NCBI GenBank assembly: GCA_017621795.1
Contig: JAGASJ010000023.1
Location: 1-53,406, forward strand
Length of the DNA: 53,406 nt
Direction of reading: 5' to 3'
DNA from: Oscillospiraceae bacterium
Lineage (GTDB): Bacteria; Bacillota; Clostridia; Oscillospirales; Oscillospiraceae
Made by a program: the position numbers and the translations under genes. The notes beneath the pieces were generated by a model. That model did no database searches and was not told where the DNA came from. It saw only the letters and a list, made by a program, of their open reading frames with translations. Positions within the stretch are counted from its first letter, which is position 1. Each line of letters opens with the position of its first letter. Shown here piece after piece: positions 38,889-47,434 of the stretch.

Positions 38889-39816
38889 GGCGGCAAGGCT
38901 TTTAATGGAAAAGGATCGGTATGTGATCCTGACCCATAAAGGACCGGATGGGGATACCACCGGCTCAGCGGCGCTTTTGTGTTTGGGCTTGCGGCAGCTG
39001 GGCAAGACCGCCCACGTGTATTATAATGAGGAGTGGTCACCCAAGTATTTGTTTTTGGTGGAGCCGCTTCAAACAGAGGAAATAGGGGAAAACGATACGC
39101 TTTTGTGCGTGGACGTGCCTGCAGAGCACATGCTGGTGGATTTTCCTTCGGAGCATCGTCAAAAGCTGCTTTTGCGGATAGACCACCACGGCAGCGCCCA
39201 ATCCTTTGCCCCCAACGAGCTGGTAGAGCCCCAAACTGCCTCCTGCGGCGAGCTGGTGTATGAGATCTTAAAGCTGATGCAGGTAGAGCTGACTGAGGAG
39301 ATGGCACTTCCCCTGTATACCGCCATTTCTACCGATACCGGCTGTTTTCGGTATGCCAATACCACAGCCCATACCTTGCAGACTGCGGCGGCCTGCTATG
39401 AGACCGGTGCACAGCTGCAGGAGCTGAATCGCATCTATTTTGATACGGTGACCCGCAAATCTCAGCTTGTACGGGCGTTTTTGCTGGAAAACGCGGTGGA
39501 ACTGCTGGACGGTCAGGTGATGGTGTGCTCTATGACCATGGCCCAGGAGCAGGAGATGGAGCTGACGCCGGAGGATACCCACAATCTGGCAGGCTTTGCC
39601 CGCAGTATTGAGGGGGTCTGTATGGCGGTGATGCTTCGGGAATACGAGGAAAACCGCATCAGCCTGTCTGTGCGCGCCATTCCCGGATGGGACGCGGCGG
39701 CGTTTTGCGGCCGATTTGGCGGCGGCGGACATAAGGGTGCGGCAGGCGGCGGCTTTGAGGGCACCATGCAGGAGGCTGTTGCCGCGGTACGAAAAGCAGT
39801 TGAGGAAGGGCTATGA
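38869..39816 (+). CDS. nrnA: DHH-family phosphoesterase (NrnA-like oligoribonuclease/pAp phosphatase)
   Basis: Degrades 2-5 nt RNA and/or 3'-phosphoadenosine-5'-phosphate. A 315-residue protein with metal motifs HKGPDGDTTGS (about 24-34) and RIDHHGS, and C-terminal DHHA1 motif GGGHKGAAGG. In the first motif the usual asparagine is replaced (HKGPDGD rather than H-x-NPDGD), while the metal aspartates remain. Two starts are possible (38869, 38875). It lies between rbfA and truB (4-base ATGA overlap), the standard Bacillota order. Confidence 0.93.
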   Translation: MTMTRLEAARLLMEKDRYVILTHKGPDGDTTGSAALLCLGLRQLGKTAHVYYNEEWSPKYLFLVEPLQTEEIGENDTLLCVDVPAEHMLVDFPSEHRQKLLLRIDHHGSAQSFAPNELVEPQTASCGELVYEILKLMQVELTEEMALPLYTAISTDTGCFRYANTTAHTLQTAAACYETGAQLQELNRIYFDTVTRKSQLVRAFLLENAVELLDGQVMVCSMTMAQEQEMELTPEDTHNLAGFARSIEGVCMAVMLREYEENRISLSVRAIPGWDAAAFCGRFGGGGHKGAAGGGFEGTMQEAVAAVRKAVEEGL

Positions 39817-40673
39817 ACGGCATTGTAATTGTAGATAAGCCCCAAGGCTGGACTAGTCAGGATGTGGTCAGCAAGCTGCGGGGCGTGTTCAAGACCCGCC
39901 GCATCGGTCACGGCGGCACGTTAGACCCTCTGGCAACAGGGGTGCTGCCGGTGTTTGTAGGCCGTGCTACCCGCGGGGTGGAATTTTTTGAGCACGCAGA
40001 AAAAACCTATGAGGCGGTACTGCACCTGGGGCTGTCCACCGACACGGAGGATATCACCGGCAGGGTGCTGGCAGAGAAGCAGGTCTGCGTGGAAAAAGAG
40101 GCGTTTTTGGCGGTCTTAGAGCAGTTTCGGGGAGAAATTCAGCAAATTCCCCCTATGTATTCTGCCATCAAGGTGAACGGACAGAAGCTGTATGACCTGG
40201 CCCGCAAGGGCAGGGAGGTGGAGCGCCAAAGTCGGAAGGTGACTATTCACCGCCTGGAGTGCCTCAGCTTTGACGGCACGTTTGCAAAGCTTTTGGTGCA
40301 CTGCTCCAAAGGTACCTACATCCGCACCCTGTGCAAGGATATCGGAGAAGCACTGGGTTGCGGCGGCTGTATGGAGGCACTGCGGAGAGTGGCGGCAGGA
40401 AGCTACACACAGCAGCAGGCAGTAGAACTGAAGACTCTGATCGAATCGGAAACACCGCAGCAGTATTTAGCCCCGGTGGACAGTATGTTCCTGCAGTATG
40501 AACGGGTGGATCTCACCGAAAAGCAGGAGCTGCGCTGCCGCAACGGCAATGCCTTTTCTGTCAGTCTGCCGGACGGAACATACCGGGCTTACGGCACGGA
40601 CGGCGCTTTTTTAATGCTCAGCAAAGTAGAAAACGGAACGATGTCCACCGTCAAAAGCTTTTTTGAGGTGTAA
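39813..40673 (+). CDS. truB: tRNA pseudouridine-55 synthase
   Basis: Makes pseudouridine 55 in the T-loop of tRNAs. A 286-residue protein; the catalytic aspartate lies in GHGGTLDPLATGVLP (about 35-48), with the RNA-binding YEAVLHLG and KGTYIRTLCKDIGEALG segments, and a C-terminal PUA-like domain from ~230. Coupled to nrnA by ATGA. Confidence 0.97.
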   Translation: MNGIVIVDKPQGWTSQDVVSKLRGVFKTRRIGHGGTLDPLATGVLPVFVGRATRGVEFFEHAEKTYEAVLHLGLSTDTEDITGRVLAEKQVCVEKEAFLAVLEQFRGEIQQIPPMYSAIKVNGQKLYDLARKGREVERQSRKVTIHRLECLSFDGTFAKLLVHCSKGTYIRTLCKDIGEALGCGGCMEALRRVAAGSYTQQQAVELKTLIESETPQQYLAPVDSMFLQYERVDLTEKQELRCRNGNAFSVSLPDGTYRAYGTDGAFLMLSKVENGTMSTVKSFFEV

Positions 40674-40738
40674 AACATCTGCCGATTTTACCATCGTTTA
40701 CGAAATTTAACGACATTGCGGATACCGGGGGAAAGATC

Positions 40739-41599
40739 ATGAATAAATATATATTTGCCCTGGGATATTTTGACGGTGTCCACTTAGGGCATCAGGCACT
40801 GCTGAAAAAGTGCAGGGAACTGGCACAGGGTCAAAAATGGGGCGCAGTGACCTTCATCGGTCACCCGGATGCGCTCATAAAGGGCATCCGTCCCTGTCTC
40901 ATCAATCGAAGTGAAGACCGGGACCGACTTCTGTACAGCTTTGGCACAGAAATGCTTGTGCGCCTGCCCTTTGACGAAAAGCTGATGAACACCCCGTGGG
41001 ACAGCTTTTTGGATATGCTGGTAAAAGACTACGGCGCAGCGGGCTTTGTATGCGGCAGTGATTTCCGCTTCGGCGCGCAGGGAGCAGGAACAGCGGAGCA
41101 GATGATGCAGTATTGTGACAGCCGGGGGCTTCGGTGTGCCGTCGTTCCCCAGCAAATGCTGGACGGTCAGCGCATTTCCTCTACCTGTATCCGTGCCCTG
41201 CTGCAGCAGGGGGACGTGGAAAAAGCAAACCGCCTGCTGGGGCACTGCCATACCCTTTTTGGGGTGGTGGAGCAGGGGAAGCAGCTGGGAAGGACCATTG
41301 GCATACCCACCGCCAACATCCCCTACAGCGGGGATCTGGTAGAGCTGCCCTACGGTGTTTATGAATGCCGTGTGACGGTAGAGGGGCACTGCTATAAGGC
41401 CATCACCAACGTGGGGAAATGCCCCACGGTTTCCGGGCAGAAGCTGACGGTGGAGAGCCATTTGCTGGGTTTTGACGGAGAGCTGTACGGCAAAACGGTG
41501 CAGGTGGAATTTTTGCGTTTTCTCCGCAAGGAACAGAAATTTGAAAACCTGCAGGCACTCCAAAATCAAATTGCACAAGATATCAAAAGCATTCTTTGA
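40739..41599 (+). CDS. ribF: Bifunctional riboflavin kinase/FAD synthetase
   Basis: Converts riboflavin to FMN and FAD. A 286-residue protein: N-terminal nucleotidyltransferase domain with ALGYFDGVHLGHQALL (the HxGH-type motif) and ISSTCIRALL, C-terminal kinase domain with GRTIGIPTANI and GVYECRV. A GGGGGA site lies before ATG. No FMN riboswitch is seen in the 65-base spacer after truB. Confidence 0.95.
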   Translation: MNKYIFALGYFDGVHLGHQALLKKCRELAQGQKWGAVTFIGHPDALIKGIRPCLINRSEDRDRLLYSFGTEMLVRLPFDEKLMNTPWDSFLDMLVKDYGAAGFVCGSDFRFGAQGAGTAEQMMQYCDSRGLRCAVVPQQMLDGQRISSTCIRALLQQGDVEKANRLLGHCHTLFGVVEQGKQLGRTIGIPTANIPYSGDLVELPYGVYECRVTVEGHCYKAITNVGKCPTVSGQKLTVESHLLGFDGELYGKTVQVEFLRFLRKEQKFENLQALQNQIAQDIKSIL

Positions 41600-41659
41600 G
41601 TATTTTCCTGAAAAGGGGAGAAAAAGCAAATATTTTTATAAAATTCAGGAAAATTCTTC

Positions 41660-41688
41660 TTTACTTTTGGAAATACTTATGTTATAGT
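41660..41688 (+). promoter_or_regulatory. Sigma-A promoter of rpsO
   Basis: TTTACT (41660-41665), 17-base spacer, TATAGT (41683-41688). The leader to rpsO is about 118 bases. Confidence 0.65.
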
Positions 41689-41694
41689 AGTCGG

Positions 41695-41812
41695 GCTGGC
41701 TATGGCCGGTGCAACAGGAAGCCCTCAACTCAGTTACGGGAGAAACCGAAAAACGGATTCCACTAACCCTTACTTGGTTGTCGGGCAATAATATTGAAAG
41801 GTGGAAAACAAA
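41695..41812 (+). promoter_or_regulatory. Candidate autoregulatory leader of rpsO
   Basis: A non-coding leader with small hairpins (ACCGAAAAACGGAT; AACC-CTTACTT-GGTT) and paired GTCGGGC segments near both ends, ending at AAAGGTGG. S15 leaders in several bacteria bind S15 and block their own translation; which known class this belongs to was not determined. Confidence 0.4.
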
Positions 41813-42079
41813 ATGATTCTCAAGGAAAAGAAGACCCAGGTCATCCTGGACAACGCAACCCACGAAGGCGATACCGGTTCTCCCGAGGTGCAGATCGCTA
41901 TTCTGACTGCCCGTATCAACGAGCTGACCGATCACCTGCGCGTGCACAAGCACGATAACCACTCCCGTCGCGGCCTGCTGATGATGGTTGGTAAGCGTCG
42001 TAATATGCTGGACTATCTGGCCCGCAAGGACGTAGAGCGTTACCGTGCAATCATCGCCAAGCTGGGCATCCGTAAGTAA
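41813..42079 (+). CDS. rpsO: 30S ribosomal protein S15
   Basis: A primary binder of 16S rRNA helices. It is 88 residues, the canonical length, starting [27 protein letters not shown] and [17 protein letters not shown] are the family's conserved blocks. AAAGGTGG lies 8 bases before ATG 41813; a GTG four codons earlier is rejected. Followed by a strong terminator, then pnp, the usual rpsO-pnp arrangement. Confidence 0.98.
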   Translation: MILKEKKTQVILDNATHEGDTGSPEVQIAILTARINELTDHLRVHKHDNHSRRGLLMMVGKRRNMLDYLARKDVERYRAIIAKLGIRK

Positions 42080-42086
42080 GAAGGAA

Positions 42087-42112
42087 GGGCGACGGCATCC
42101 GTCGCCCTTTTT
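42087..42112 (+). terminator. Terminator after rpsO
   Basis: GGGCGACGG-CAT-CCGTCGCCC (9-bp perfect stem) followed by TTTTT. Confidence 0.9.
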
Positions 42113-42120
42113 CAAAAAAA

Positions 42121-42190
42121 TGGGAGCTGTTTTAGCAGTTGAAAGTGCTTCCGCGCAGTGCGGCGGCAGTTTCAAGTGCTAAACCTCCCA
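42121..42190 (+). promoter_or_regulatory. Long leader stem-loop before pnp
   Basis: A 70-base imperfect hairpin: TGGGAG/CTCCCA, TTTAGCA/TGCTAAA, TTGAAA/TTTCAA and CCGC/GCGG at the tip. It sits 25 bases before the pnp start. In E. coli a leader stem cut by RNase III allows polynucleotide phosphorylase to shorten its own mRNA; the position and shape here fit the same idea. Confidence 0.6.
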
Positions 42191-42215
42191 ACAGAAAAAA
42201 TCAGGAGGTAAAGAA

Positions 42216-44342
42216 ATGATTAAGCGCAAACAGTATCCCAACCATCACGTTTACGAGATGGAGATCGGCGGCCGTCCCTTCACCGTTGAGACCGGTAAGG
42301 TGGCAGAGCTTGCCAACGCAGAGTGTATCTGCCGCTACGGCGACACCGTGGTGCTGACCACCTGCACCTGCAATCCCATTCCCAAGGCCGGCATTGACTA
42401 CTTCCCTCTGACCATCGAGTTTGAGGAGCGTATGTATGCTGTGGGCCGTATTCCCGGCTCCTTCAACCGCCGTGAGGGCAAGCCCTCCGACCGTGGCATC
42501 CTCAACAGCCGTATTATCGACCGTCCTATGCGTCCCCTCTTTGACGAGGAGCTGCGTAACGATACCGTAGTCACCTGCACCGTGCTGGCCAACGACTACG
42601 AGAATCCTGTAGAGATCGTTGCTTCCCTGGGCGCTTCCATCGCCATCGCTTCTTCCGATGTGCCCTGGAACGGACCGGTTGCCACCACCAACGTCTCCCA
42701 CGTGGGTGACCGTTATATCATCAACCCCTCTGCCGATGAGCGTGAGGCAGGCGACTGCTTCGTGTGCATCGCCTCCACCTTCGAGAAGGTGGTCATGATC
42801 GAAACGGAAGCCAATGAAGCTCCCGAGGCGGTTGTGCTGGAGGCGATCCGTATTGCCCACGAGACCAATATGGAGATCGTAAAGTTCATTAACGGCATCG
42901 TTGCAGAGATCGGCAAGCCCAAGTTCACCTTCGAGAAGGCAGCTGTTAACCACGACCTGCTGGACGACCTGGTAAACTACGGCCTGGGTCAGATCGAGTA
43001 CGCGCTGGACACCGACGACAAGAATGTCCGTGAAGAGCGCCTGACCGCCGCCCGTCTGGACTTTGCAGACAAGTTTGCAGAGAAGTATGAAGACTTCGAG
43101 ACCCACATTGAGGTCTGCCTGTATAAGATGCAGAAGAAGGTCGTTAAGAAGTGGCTGCTGGAAGGCAAGCGCGTTGACGGCCGTGGTATGGACGAGATCC
43201 GTCCTTTGGATGCCGAGGTTGGTATTCTGCCCCGTGTGCACGGCTCCGGCCTGTTCTCCCGTGGTCAGACTCAGGTGCTGTCCATCTGCACCCTGAACAC
43301 CCTGTCTGCCGCGCAGAAGATGGATACCATCTACCCCGAGGAAACCCGCCGTTATATCCACCACTACAATTTCCCCTCCTTCTCCACCGGTGAAGCCCGT
43401 GCCGCCCGTTCCACCTCCCGTCGTGAGATCGGTCACGGTGCACTGGCTGAAAAGGCATTGCTGCCTGTGATCCCCAGCGTGGAAGAGTTCCCCTACGCCA
43501 TCCGCGTGGTTTCTGAGGTGCTGTCCTCCAACGGCTCTACCTCTCAGGGCTCTATCTGCGGCTCTACCCTGGCACTGATGGATGCCGGCGTGCCCATCAA
43601 GCGCCCCGTTGCAGGTATTTCCTGCGGCCTGATCTCCGATCAGGAGACCGGCGAATGGAGAACCTTTACCGACATTCAGGGCGTGGAAGACTTCCACGGC
43701 GAAATGGACTTTAAGGTTGCAGGTACCACCGAGGGCATCACCGCCATTCAGATGGACCTGAAGAATAAGGGCCTGTCTATGGAGATCATTGCCGATGCAC
43801 TGGAGCGCTGCCGCAAGGCCCGTCTGGTGATTTTGGACGAAGTGATGCTGCCCTGCATTGCAGAGCCCCGCGCTGAGGTTTCCGAGTACGCACCCAAGAT
43901 GCTGAGCCTGAAGATCCCCGTAGACAAGATCCGCGAAGTGATCGGCTCCGGCGGCAAGACCATTCAGAAGATCTGTGCCGATACCGGTGCAAAGGTAGAC
44001 ATCGACGACGATGGCTCCGTATTCATCTCCGCAGTGGATTCCGAGGCTGCTTACGCCGCCAAGAAGATGGTGGACGACATCTGCTTCGTGCCTGAGGTTG
44101 GCAAGCTGTACTACGGCAAGGTGGTACGCATCCTGCCCATCGGCGCATTCGTGGAGATCGCCCCCGGTCACGACGGTATGGTGCACATCTCCAAGCTGGA
44201 GAACCGCCGCGTGGAAAAGGTGGAAGACGTTCTGAACTTAGGAGATATGACCTGGGTGAAGTTCATGGGCTTTGATGAGAAGGGCCGTGCAAACTTCAGC
44301 CGCAAGGATGCCCTGAAGGAACTGGAAAACGCCGAACAGTAA
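42216..44342 (+). CDS. pnp: Polyribonucleotide nucleotidyltransferase (PNPase)
   Basis: A trimeric 3'-5' phosphorolytic exoribonuclease. A 708-residue protein: two RNase PH-like cores (about 10-215 and 310-540; [20 protein letters not shown] and [20 protein letters not shown]), the KH domain ([10 protein letters not shown] near 573) and a C-terminal S1 domain ([15 protein letters not shown]). All core blocks are intact. AGGAGGT lies 7 bases before ATG. Confidence 0.98.
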   Translation: MIKRKQYPNHHVYEMEIGGRPFTVETGKVAELANAECICRYGDTVVLTTCTCNPIPKAGIDYFPLTIEFEERMYAVGRIPGSFNRREGKPSDRGILNSRIIDRPMRPLFDEELRNDTVVTCTVLANDYENPVEIVASLGASIAIASSDVPWNGPVATTNVSHVGDRYIINPSADEREAGDCFVCIASTFEKVVMIETEANEAPEAVVLEAIRIAHETNMEIVKFINGIVAEIGKPKFTFEKAAVNHDLLDDLVNYGLGQIEYALDTDDKNVREERLTAARLDFADKFAEKYEDFETHIEVCLYKMQKKVVKKWLLEGKRVDGRGMDEIRPLDAEVGILPRVHGSGLFSRGQTQVLSICTLNTLSAAQKMDTIYPEETRRYIHHYNFPSFSTGEARAARSTSRREIGHGALAEKALLPVIPSVEEFPYAIRVVSEVLSSNGSTSQGSICGSTLALMDAGVPIKRPVAGISCGLISDQETGEWRTFTDIQGVEDFHGEMDFKVAGTTEGITAIQMDLKNKGLSMEIIADALERCRKARLVILDEVMLPCIAEPRAEVSEYAPKMLSLKIPVDKIREVIGSGGKTIQKICADTGAKVDIDDDGSVFISAVDSEAAYAAKKMVDDICFVPEVGKLYYGKVVRILPIGAFVEIAPGHDGMVHISKLENRRVEKVEDVLNLGDMTWVKFMGFDEKGRANFSRKDALKELENAEQ

Positions 44343-44352
44343 TGAAATACAA

Positions 44353-44384
44353 AACCCCGCCGGTGCAATCGCATCGACGGGGTT
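44353..44384 (+). terminator. Terminator after pnp
   Basis: AACCCCGCCGGTGC with GCATCGACGGGGTT (14 positions, mostly paired including G-U) around AATC. The U-tract is weak (GATATT), but the stem is strong. Confidence 0.65.
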
Positions 44385-44431
44385 GATATTAGATAAAAAA
44401 AGTTGAATACGAAACTGAAGATTTTTCTTTG

Positions 44432-44460
44432 TTGACAAGTATTGTTTTAGAAATTATTAT
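44432..44460 (+). promoter_or_regulatory. Sigma-A promoter of the zinc-ribbon repeat protein gene
   Basis: Perfect TTGACA (44432-44437), 17-base spacer, TATTAT (44455-44460). Confidence 0.85.
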
Positions 44461-44513
44461 ATTTACAATAATGATCTTGAAATGTACAAGACAGTAAAAT
44501 GGAGGAAAGGTAG

Positions 44514-45329
44514 ATGGCAAAGCGGAAGACGAAAGAAGTTTGGAAAAAACATCTTCAGGCGGCAATTATTGGCTTGATTATATGGCTGTTATACTTAGTA
44601 AACAGAGAACAGGTTGAGATGATTGATTGGCGTATCAATGTGGAGTTTTTTGACAGTTGGAGCAAAAACGGCATTTGTTCCTTTTTGGCGAAATTTTCCC
44701 TTGTCGCTGCGATTATTAATGGATTCATGGCTGTTGGACATTTTGTTCAGTATACCAAAGCACCGACAGTGTTGTGCCCGGCATGTGGTCTTACATATAA
44801 GGATGAGGTTGGGGATGGCGTGTGTCCATACTGCGGAAAGAACAGAAATGACTTTAAGAAAACCGATTCGGCGCAGATCCCTAAATGGTTATGCAGCTGT
44901 GGAGCCGTTCATCCCGGATATGTTTCCACTTGCTCTTGCGGAAAGACAAAACGTGAAGGAACAAAGATAGATCCGCAACCTCTGCCGAAACAGGTCGAGT
45001 CAGCAAAACACACTATCAATAATGATCAGTGGCAGTGTTCCTGCGGCCGAGTACATCGTGAGTATGTTTATATGTGTATTTGCGGCAGAAAAAAACGATA
45101 TACGACAGAACTTGATCAGCAACCCGGTTCAAAACAAGCCGAACAAACAAACCCTATGATAAATGATGATAAATGACAGTGTTCCTGTGGGCGCGTACAT
45201 CCCAAATGTGTTTTTAGTTGCGTATGTGGACAAAGTAGAGTCCAGAAAAGCAAGATTGCAGAGGGCGAAATACAGATAGAGAAAACATCTGAAAATGTAC
45301 ATGAGGATTCTGTTGCAGCAAATAAGTAA
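44514..45329 (+). pseudogene. Membrane protein with tandem zinc ribbons, interrupted by in-frame TGA
   Basis: Frame: ATG 44514 reads to TGA 45174-45176 (220 residues), then continues in frame to TAA 45327-45329. Two N-terminal hydrophobic helices (about 13-29, 58-77) are followed by a CPAC/CPYC ribbon and repeated C-S-C-G-x-V-H ... C-x-C-G ribbons at about 125-145 and 174-194. The DNA after the TGA encodes a third such ribbon (QCSCGRVHPKCVFSCVCG), and the TGA stands where the preceding repeat has TGG (Trp). So a single TGG to TGA change truncated the protein, unless read-through occurs. AT-richer than its neighbours. GGAGG 8 bases before ATG; consensus promoter. Function unknown. Confidence 0.85.
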
Positions 45330-45408
45330 CAGATAGTAAAACCTATATGCGCACTATAGTAAACCAAAGCGTTGGAACGGACAACAGGAGTTTATGCAAT
45401 AGAAAAAT

Positions 45409-45445
45409 AGCCCGTCGGTGCATGATTGATATGCACCGACGGGCT
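45409..45445. terminator. Bidirectional terminator (15-bp perfect stem)
   Basis: AGCCCGTCGGTGCAT pairs perfectly with 45431-45445 around 7 bases. Rightward it is followed by TTCTC; leftward by ATTTTTC. The arm resembles the pnp terminator (CGTCGGTGC versus CGCCGGTGC). Confidence 0.8.
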
Positions 45446-45655
45446 TTCTCTTATAAAATTTTTTGTCAACTGGTAGAAATTTAGTATACCCCAATAAAGC
45501 CTTCTCTGTAGGGGAACGCGTTAGCGGTGGAGTTATATTGAGTTTTACATTATCCACCCTGAATTGCCTAATGTCGGCAATTCTTTCCGCCTTTTTAGGA
45601 AAGGGGGGCATTATCTGCCCAGCTCCCCTGCAAGGGGAGCCGTGGCTGTATGAAA
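45446..45655. repeat. Gene-free stretch with degenerate intergenic repeat
   Basis: No coding region. At 45495-45530 a run AAGCCTTCTCTGTAGGGGAA and at 45620-45648 AGCTCCCCTGCAAGGGGAGC (a 9-bp hairpin) resemble the two ends of the AAGCCTTCCC...AGCTCCCC intergenic repeats common in gut Clostridia. The family assignment is from memory and low confidence. Confidence 0.35.
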
Positions 45656-47032
45656 TCAGAGATTCAGCAGCATACTGGCGAACAGGAAGTACACCAGCAG
45701 AGAAAGGGCGTCCACGATGGATGTGATAAAGGGACTGGCCATCACCGCCGGGTCCAATTTCAGTGCCTTGGCAAGCAGCGGCAAAATCGCGCCTACTACC
45801 TTTGCGATCAGCACCGTGGCAAAAAGGGCTAAGCAGACCACTAAGTTGATCAGGGGGCTGATATCGGTATTGCCCAAAAGCAGGCCGTCCACCAGCCAAA
45901 TCTTCAGGTAGCACACCACACTCAGGGCAAGACCGCACAGCACAGCGGTGCGGATCTCCTTCCAAATGACCCGTGCCAGATCCCCCAAATGCAGCTCTTC
46001 CAGGCTCAGTGCGCGGATAATGGTGACCGAGGACTGAGAGCCGGAGTTGCCGCCTGTACCCATCAGCATGGGAATAAAGGCGATCAGTGCGGCGTGGGTG
46101 GCCAGTGCGCTCTCAAAGGAGCTGATGATCATACCTGTAAAGGTGGCAGAGACCATCAGCAGCAGCAGCCAGGGGATGCGGCTTTTAAACAGATCCCAGG
46201 GAGAGGAACGGATATAGGTTTTTTCTGAGGGCAAAATACCGCCCATCATCGCCATATCCTCAGTGGCCTCATCCTGCATAACATCGATGGCGTCGTCAAC
46301 AGTAATGATGCCCACCATACGGTTTTCCATATCCACCACCGGCAGCGCCAAAAAGTCGTAGCGGGAGAACATCAGTGCCACTTCCTCCTGGTCCGTGTGG
46401 GTGTTAACGGAGATCAGGTTGGTCTGCATAATATCCGCGATGGGTGTTTCGTCATCCTGAGCCAAAAGCAGGTCCTTTACGGTGACGATGCCCACCAGCT
46501 TCCGTCCCTCGGTGACGTAACAGGTATAAATGGTCTCCTTGTCCACACCCTGACGGCGGATGCGGAGAATACTCTCTTCCACCGTCATATCCACACGCAG
46601 AGATACGTATTCTGTGGTCATCAGAGAGCCTGCGGAATTTTCGGGATACCGCAGGATTTGGTTAATGGAGGAGCGCATCACAGGGTCTGCCTGCCGCAAG
46701 ATCCGCTTGACCACGTTGGCGGGCATTTCCTCCACCAGCGCGGCGGCATCGTCTACATACAGCTCATCCACGATTTCCTTCAGCTCGTTGTCGGAGAAGG
46801 TGCGGATCAATAGCTCCTGTTCCTCCGCTTCCATCTCCACAAAGGTCTCTGCCGCCAGCTCCTTGGGCAGGAGACGAAAAAGCAGAGGCAGATTTTTTTC
46901 ATCAATAGAGGTAAACAGGTCTGCAATATCCGCAGGATTCAGGGTGACCAGCAGATCCCGCAGGAAGGCGTACTTCTTTTCCTCCAGCATTTTGTTCAGC
47001 GCTTGTTCTACAAGCTCAAAGCGTTCATTCAT
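45656..47032 (-). CDS. mgtE: Magnesium transporter MgtE
   Basis: A magnesium channel gated by cytosolic magnesium. A 458-residue protein: N-domain (to ~125), two CBS domains (about 130-250; MTTEYVSLRVDMTVEESI and IADIMQTNLISVNTHTDQEE), the connecting helix, and five membrane helices (from ~285) with the pore region FIPMLMGTGGNSGSQSS. ATG 47032 follows TAGGAGG by 9 bases; a longer frame to 47068 is inside the leader. The start codon abuts a hairpin whose loop holds the ribosome site. Confidence 0.96.
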   Translation of the reverse strand: MNERFELVEQALNKMLEEKKYAFLRDLLVTLNPADIADLFTSIDEKNLPLLFRLLPKELAAETFVEMEAEEQELLIRTFSDNELKEIVDELYVDDAAALVEEMPANVVKRILRQADPVMRSSINQILRYPENSAGSLMTTEYVSLRVDMTVEESILRIRRQGVDKETIYTCYVTEGRKLVGIVTVKDLLLAQDDETPIADIMQTNLISVNTHTDQEEVALMFSRYDFLALPVVDMENRMVGIITVDDAIDVMQDEATEDMAMMGGILPSEKTYIRSSPWDLFKSRIPWLLLLMVSATFTGMIISSFESALATHAALIAFIPMLMGTGGNSGSQSSVTIIRALSLEELHLGDLARVIWKEIRTAVLCGLALSVVCYLKIWLVDGLLLGNTDISPLINLVVCLALFATVLIAKVVGAILPLLAKALKLDPAVMASPFITSIVDALSLLVYFLFASMLLNL

Positions 47033-47063
47033 CCGGTATAACCTCCTAAAAGTTTTACACCGG
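47033..47063 (-). promoter_or_regulatory. Hairpin holding the mgtE ribosome site in its loop
   Basis: On the minus strand CCGGTGTAA (47063-47055) pairs with TTATACCGG (47041-47033): 9 bp with one G-U. The 13-base loop contains AGGAGG, and the stem ends on the base before ATG. Such a fold could expose or hide the site, suggesting translational control. Confidence 0.65.
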
Positions 47064-47082
47064 CTCAAAGGGTCAACAGCTC

Positions 47083-47178
47083 CGCAGGCGCAGCTGACTA
47101 CTTCGGCCCGGCACGTTGGAACTGCTACTATTACCTGCGTCCACGAAAATCCCCCCTGTTGTCATAGGTTTTGTCACT
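47083..47178 (-). promoter_or_regulatory. Upstream part of the mgtE leader
   Basis: About 95 bases between the predicted start near 47178 and the SD hairpin. A 6-bp closing stem (47134-47139 with 47083-47088, CGCAGG/CCTGCG) encloses a GC-rich region. The M-box magnesium riboswitch signature was looked for and not recognised. Confidence 0.4.
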
Positions 47179-47184
47179 TTGGAT

Positions 47185-47213
47185 ATTGTATACCCGAAAC
47201 GAAGCAATGTCAA
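47185..47213 (-). promoter_or_regulatory. Sigma-A promoter of mgtE
   Basis: Minus strand: perfect TTGACA (47208-47213), 17-base spacer, TACAAT (47185-47190). It gives a leader of about 146 bases. Confidence 0.8.
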
Positions 47214-47304
47214 GAAACCGTTGGAAGGATCCATTCACAAAATTTTCATTAAATATTCTTTTTTTCTACACGCATCATTCAAAACCGCCGTGTATGATAA
47301 AGGC

Positions 47305-47376
47305 GTAGAAGGGAACGGAAGCCGTGAGCCGAACCCTTTGAAAGGAAATTTGCGAAAGCAAATGATCTTTTTCTAC
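47305..47376 (+). ncRNA. Candidate structured RNA: compact three-way junction
   Basis: P1 GTAGAA/TTCTAC (47305-47310/47371-47376). P2 GGG-AA-CGG with CCG-AA-CCC (47311-47336, a symmetric AA/AA internal loop). P3 AAAG...ATTTGC-GAAA-GCAAAT...CTTT (47341-47370) capped by a GNRA tetraloop. P1 abuts P2 and P3 abuts P1. A TATGAT at 47293-47298 could be a -10 box; a terminator follows at 47402. No known family was recognised. Confidence 0.45.
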
Positions 47377-47401
47377 CTCTCTTCTTTTTAAACCCCGAAG
47401 A

Positions 47402-47434
47402 AAAAACCGTCACTTACTTTGTGGCGGTTTTTTC
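47402..47434 (+). terminator. Terminator upstream of the ABC exporter genes
   Basis: AAAAAACCGTCAC with TGTGGCGGTTTTTT: a stem of about 10 bp with A-run before and T6 after, so bidirectional. It would end a short transcript from the 47300 region. Confidence 0.75.

Noticed and set aside
40674-40738. FMN riboswitch before ribF
   Set aside because: The 65-base spacer is too short for the RFN element and shows none of its conserved blocks.
42201-44186. 661-codon open frame on the minus strand opposite pnp
   Set aside because: Same reason: antisense shadow of a conserved gene with low-complexity translation.
45174-45176. In-frame TGA as evidence for TGA coding tryptophan (alternative genetic code)
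   Set aside because: Many genes here end at TGA, including luxS, truB-side nrnA and perR with ATGA overlaps, so TGA is a normal stop in this organism.
47033-47178. M-box magnesium riboswitch upstream of mgtE
   Set aside because: The leader was read for the conserved M-box core and for a terminator; neither was recognised. A covariance-model scan could overturn this.
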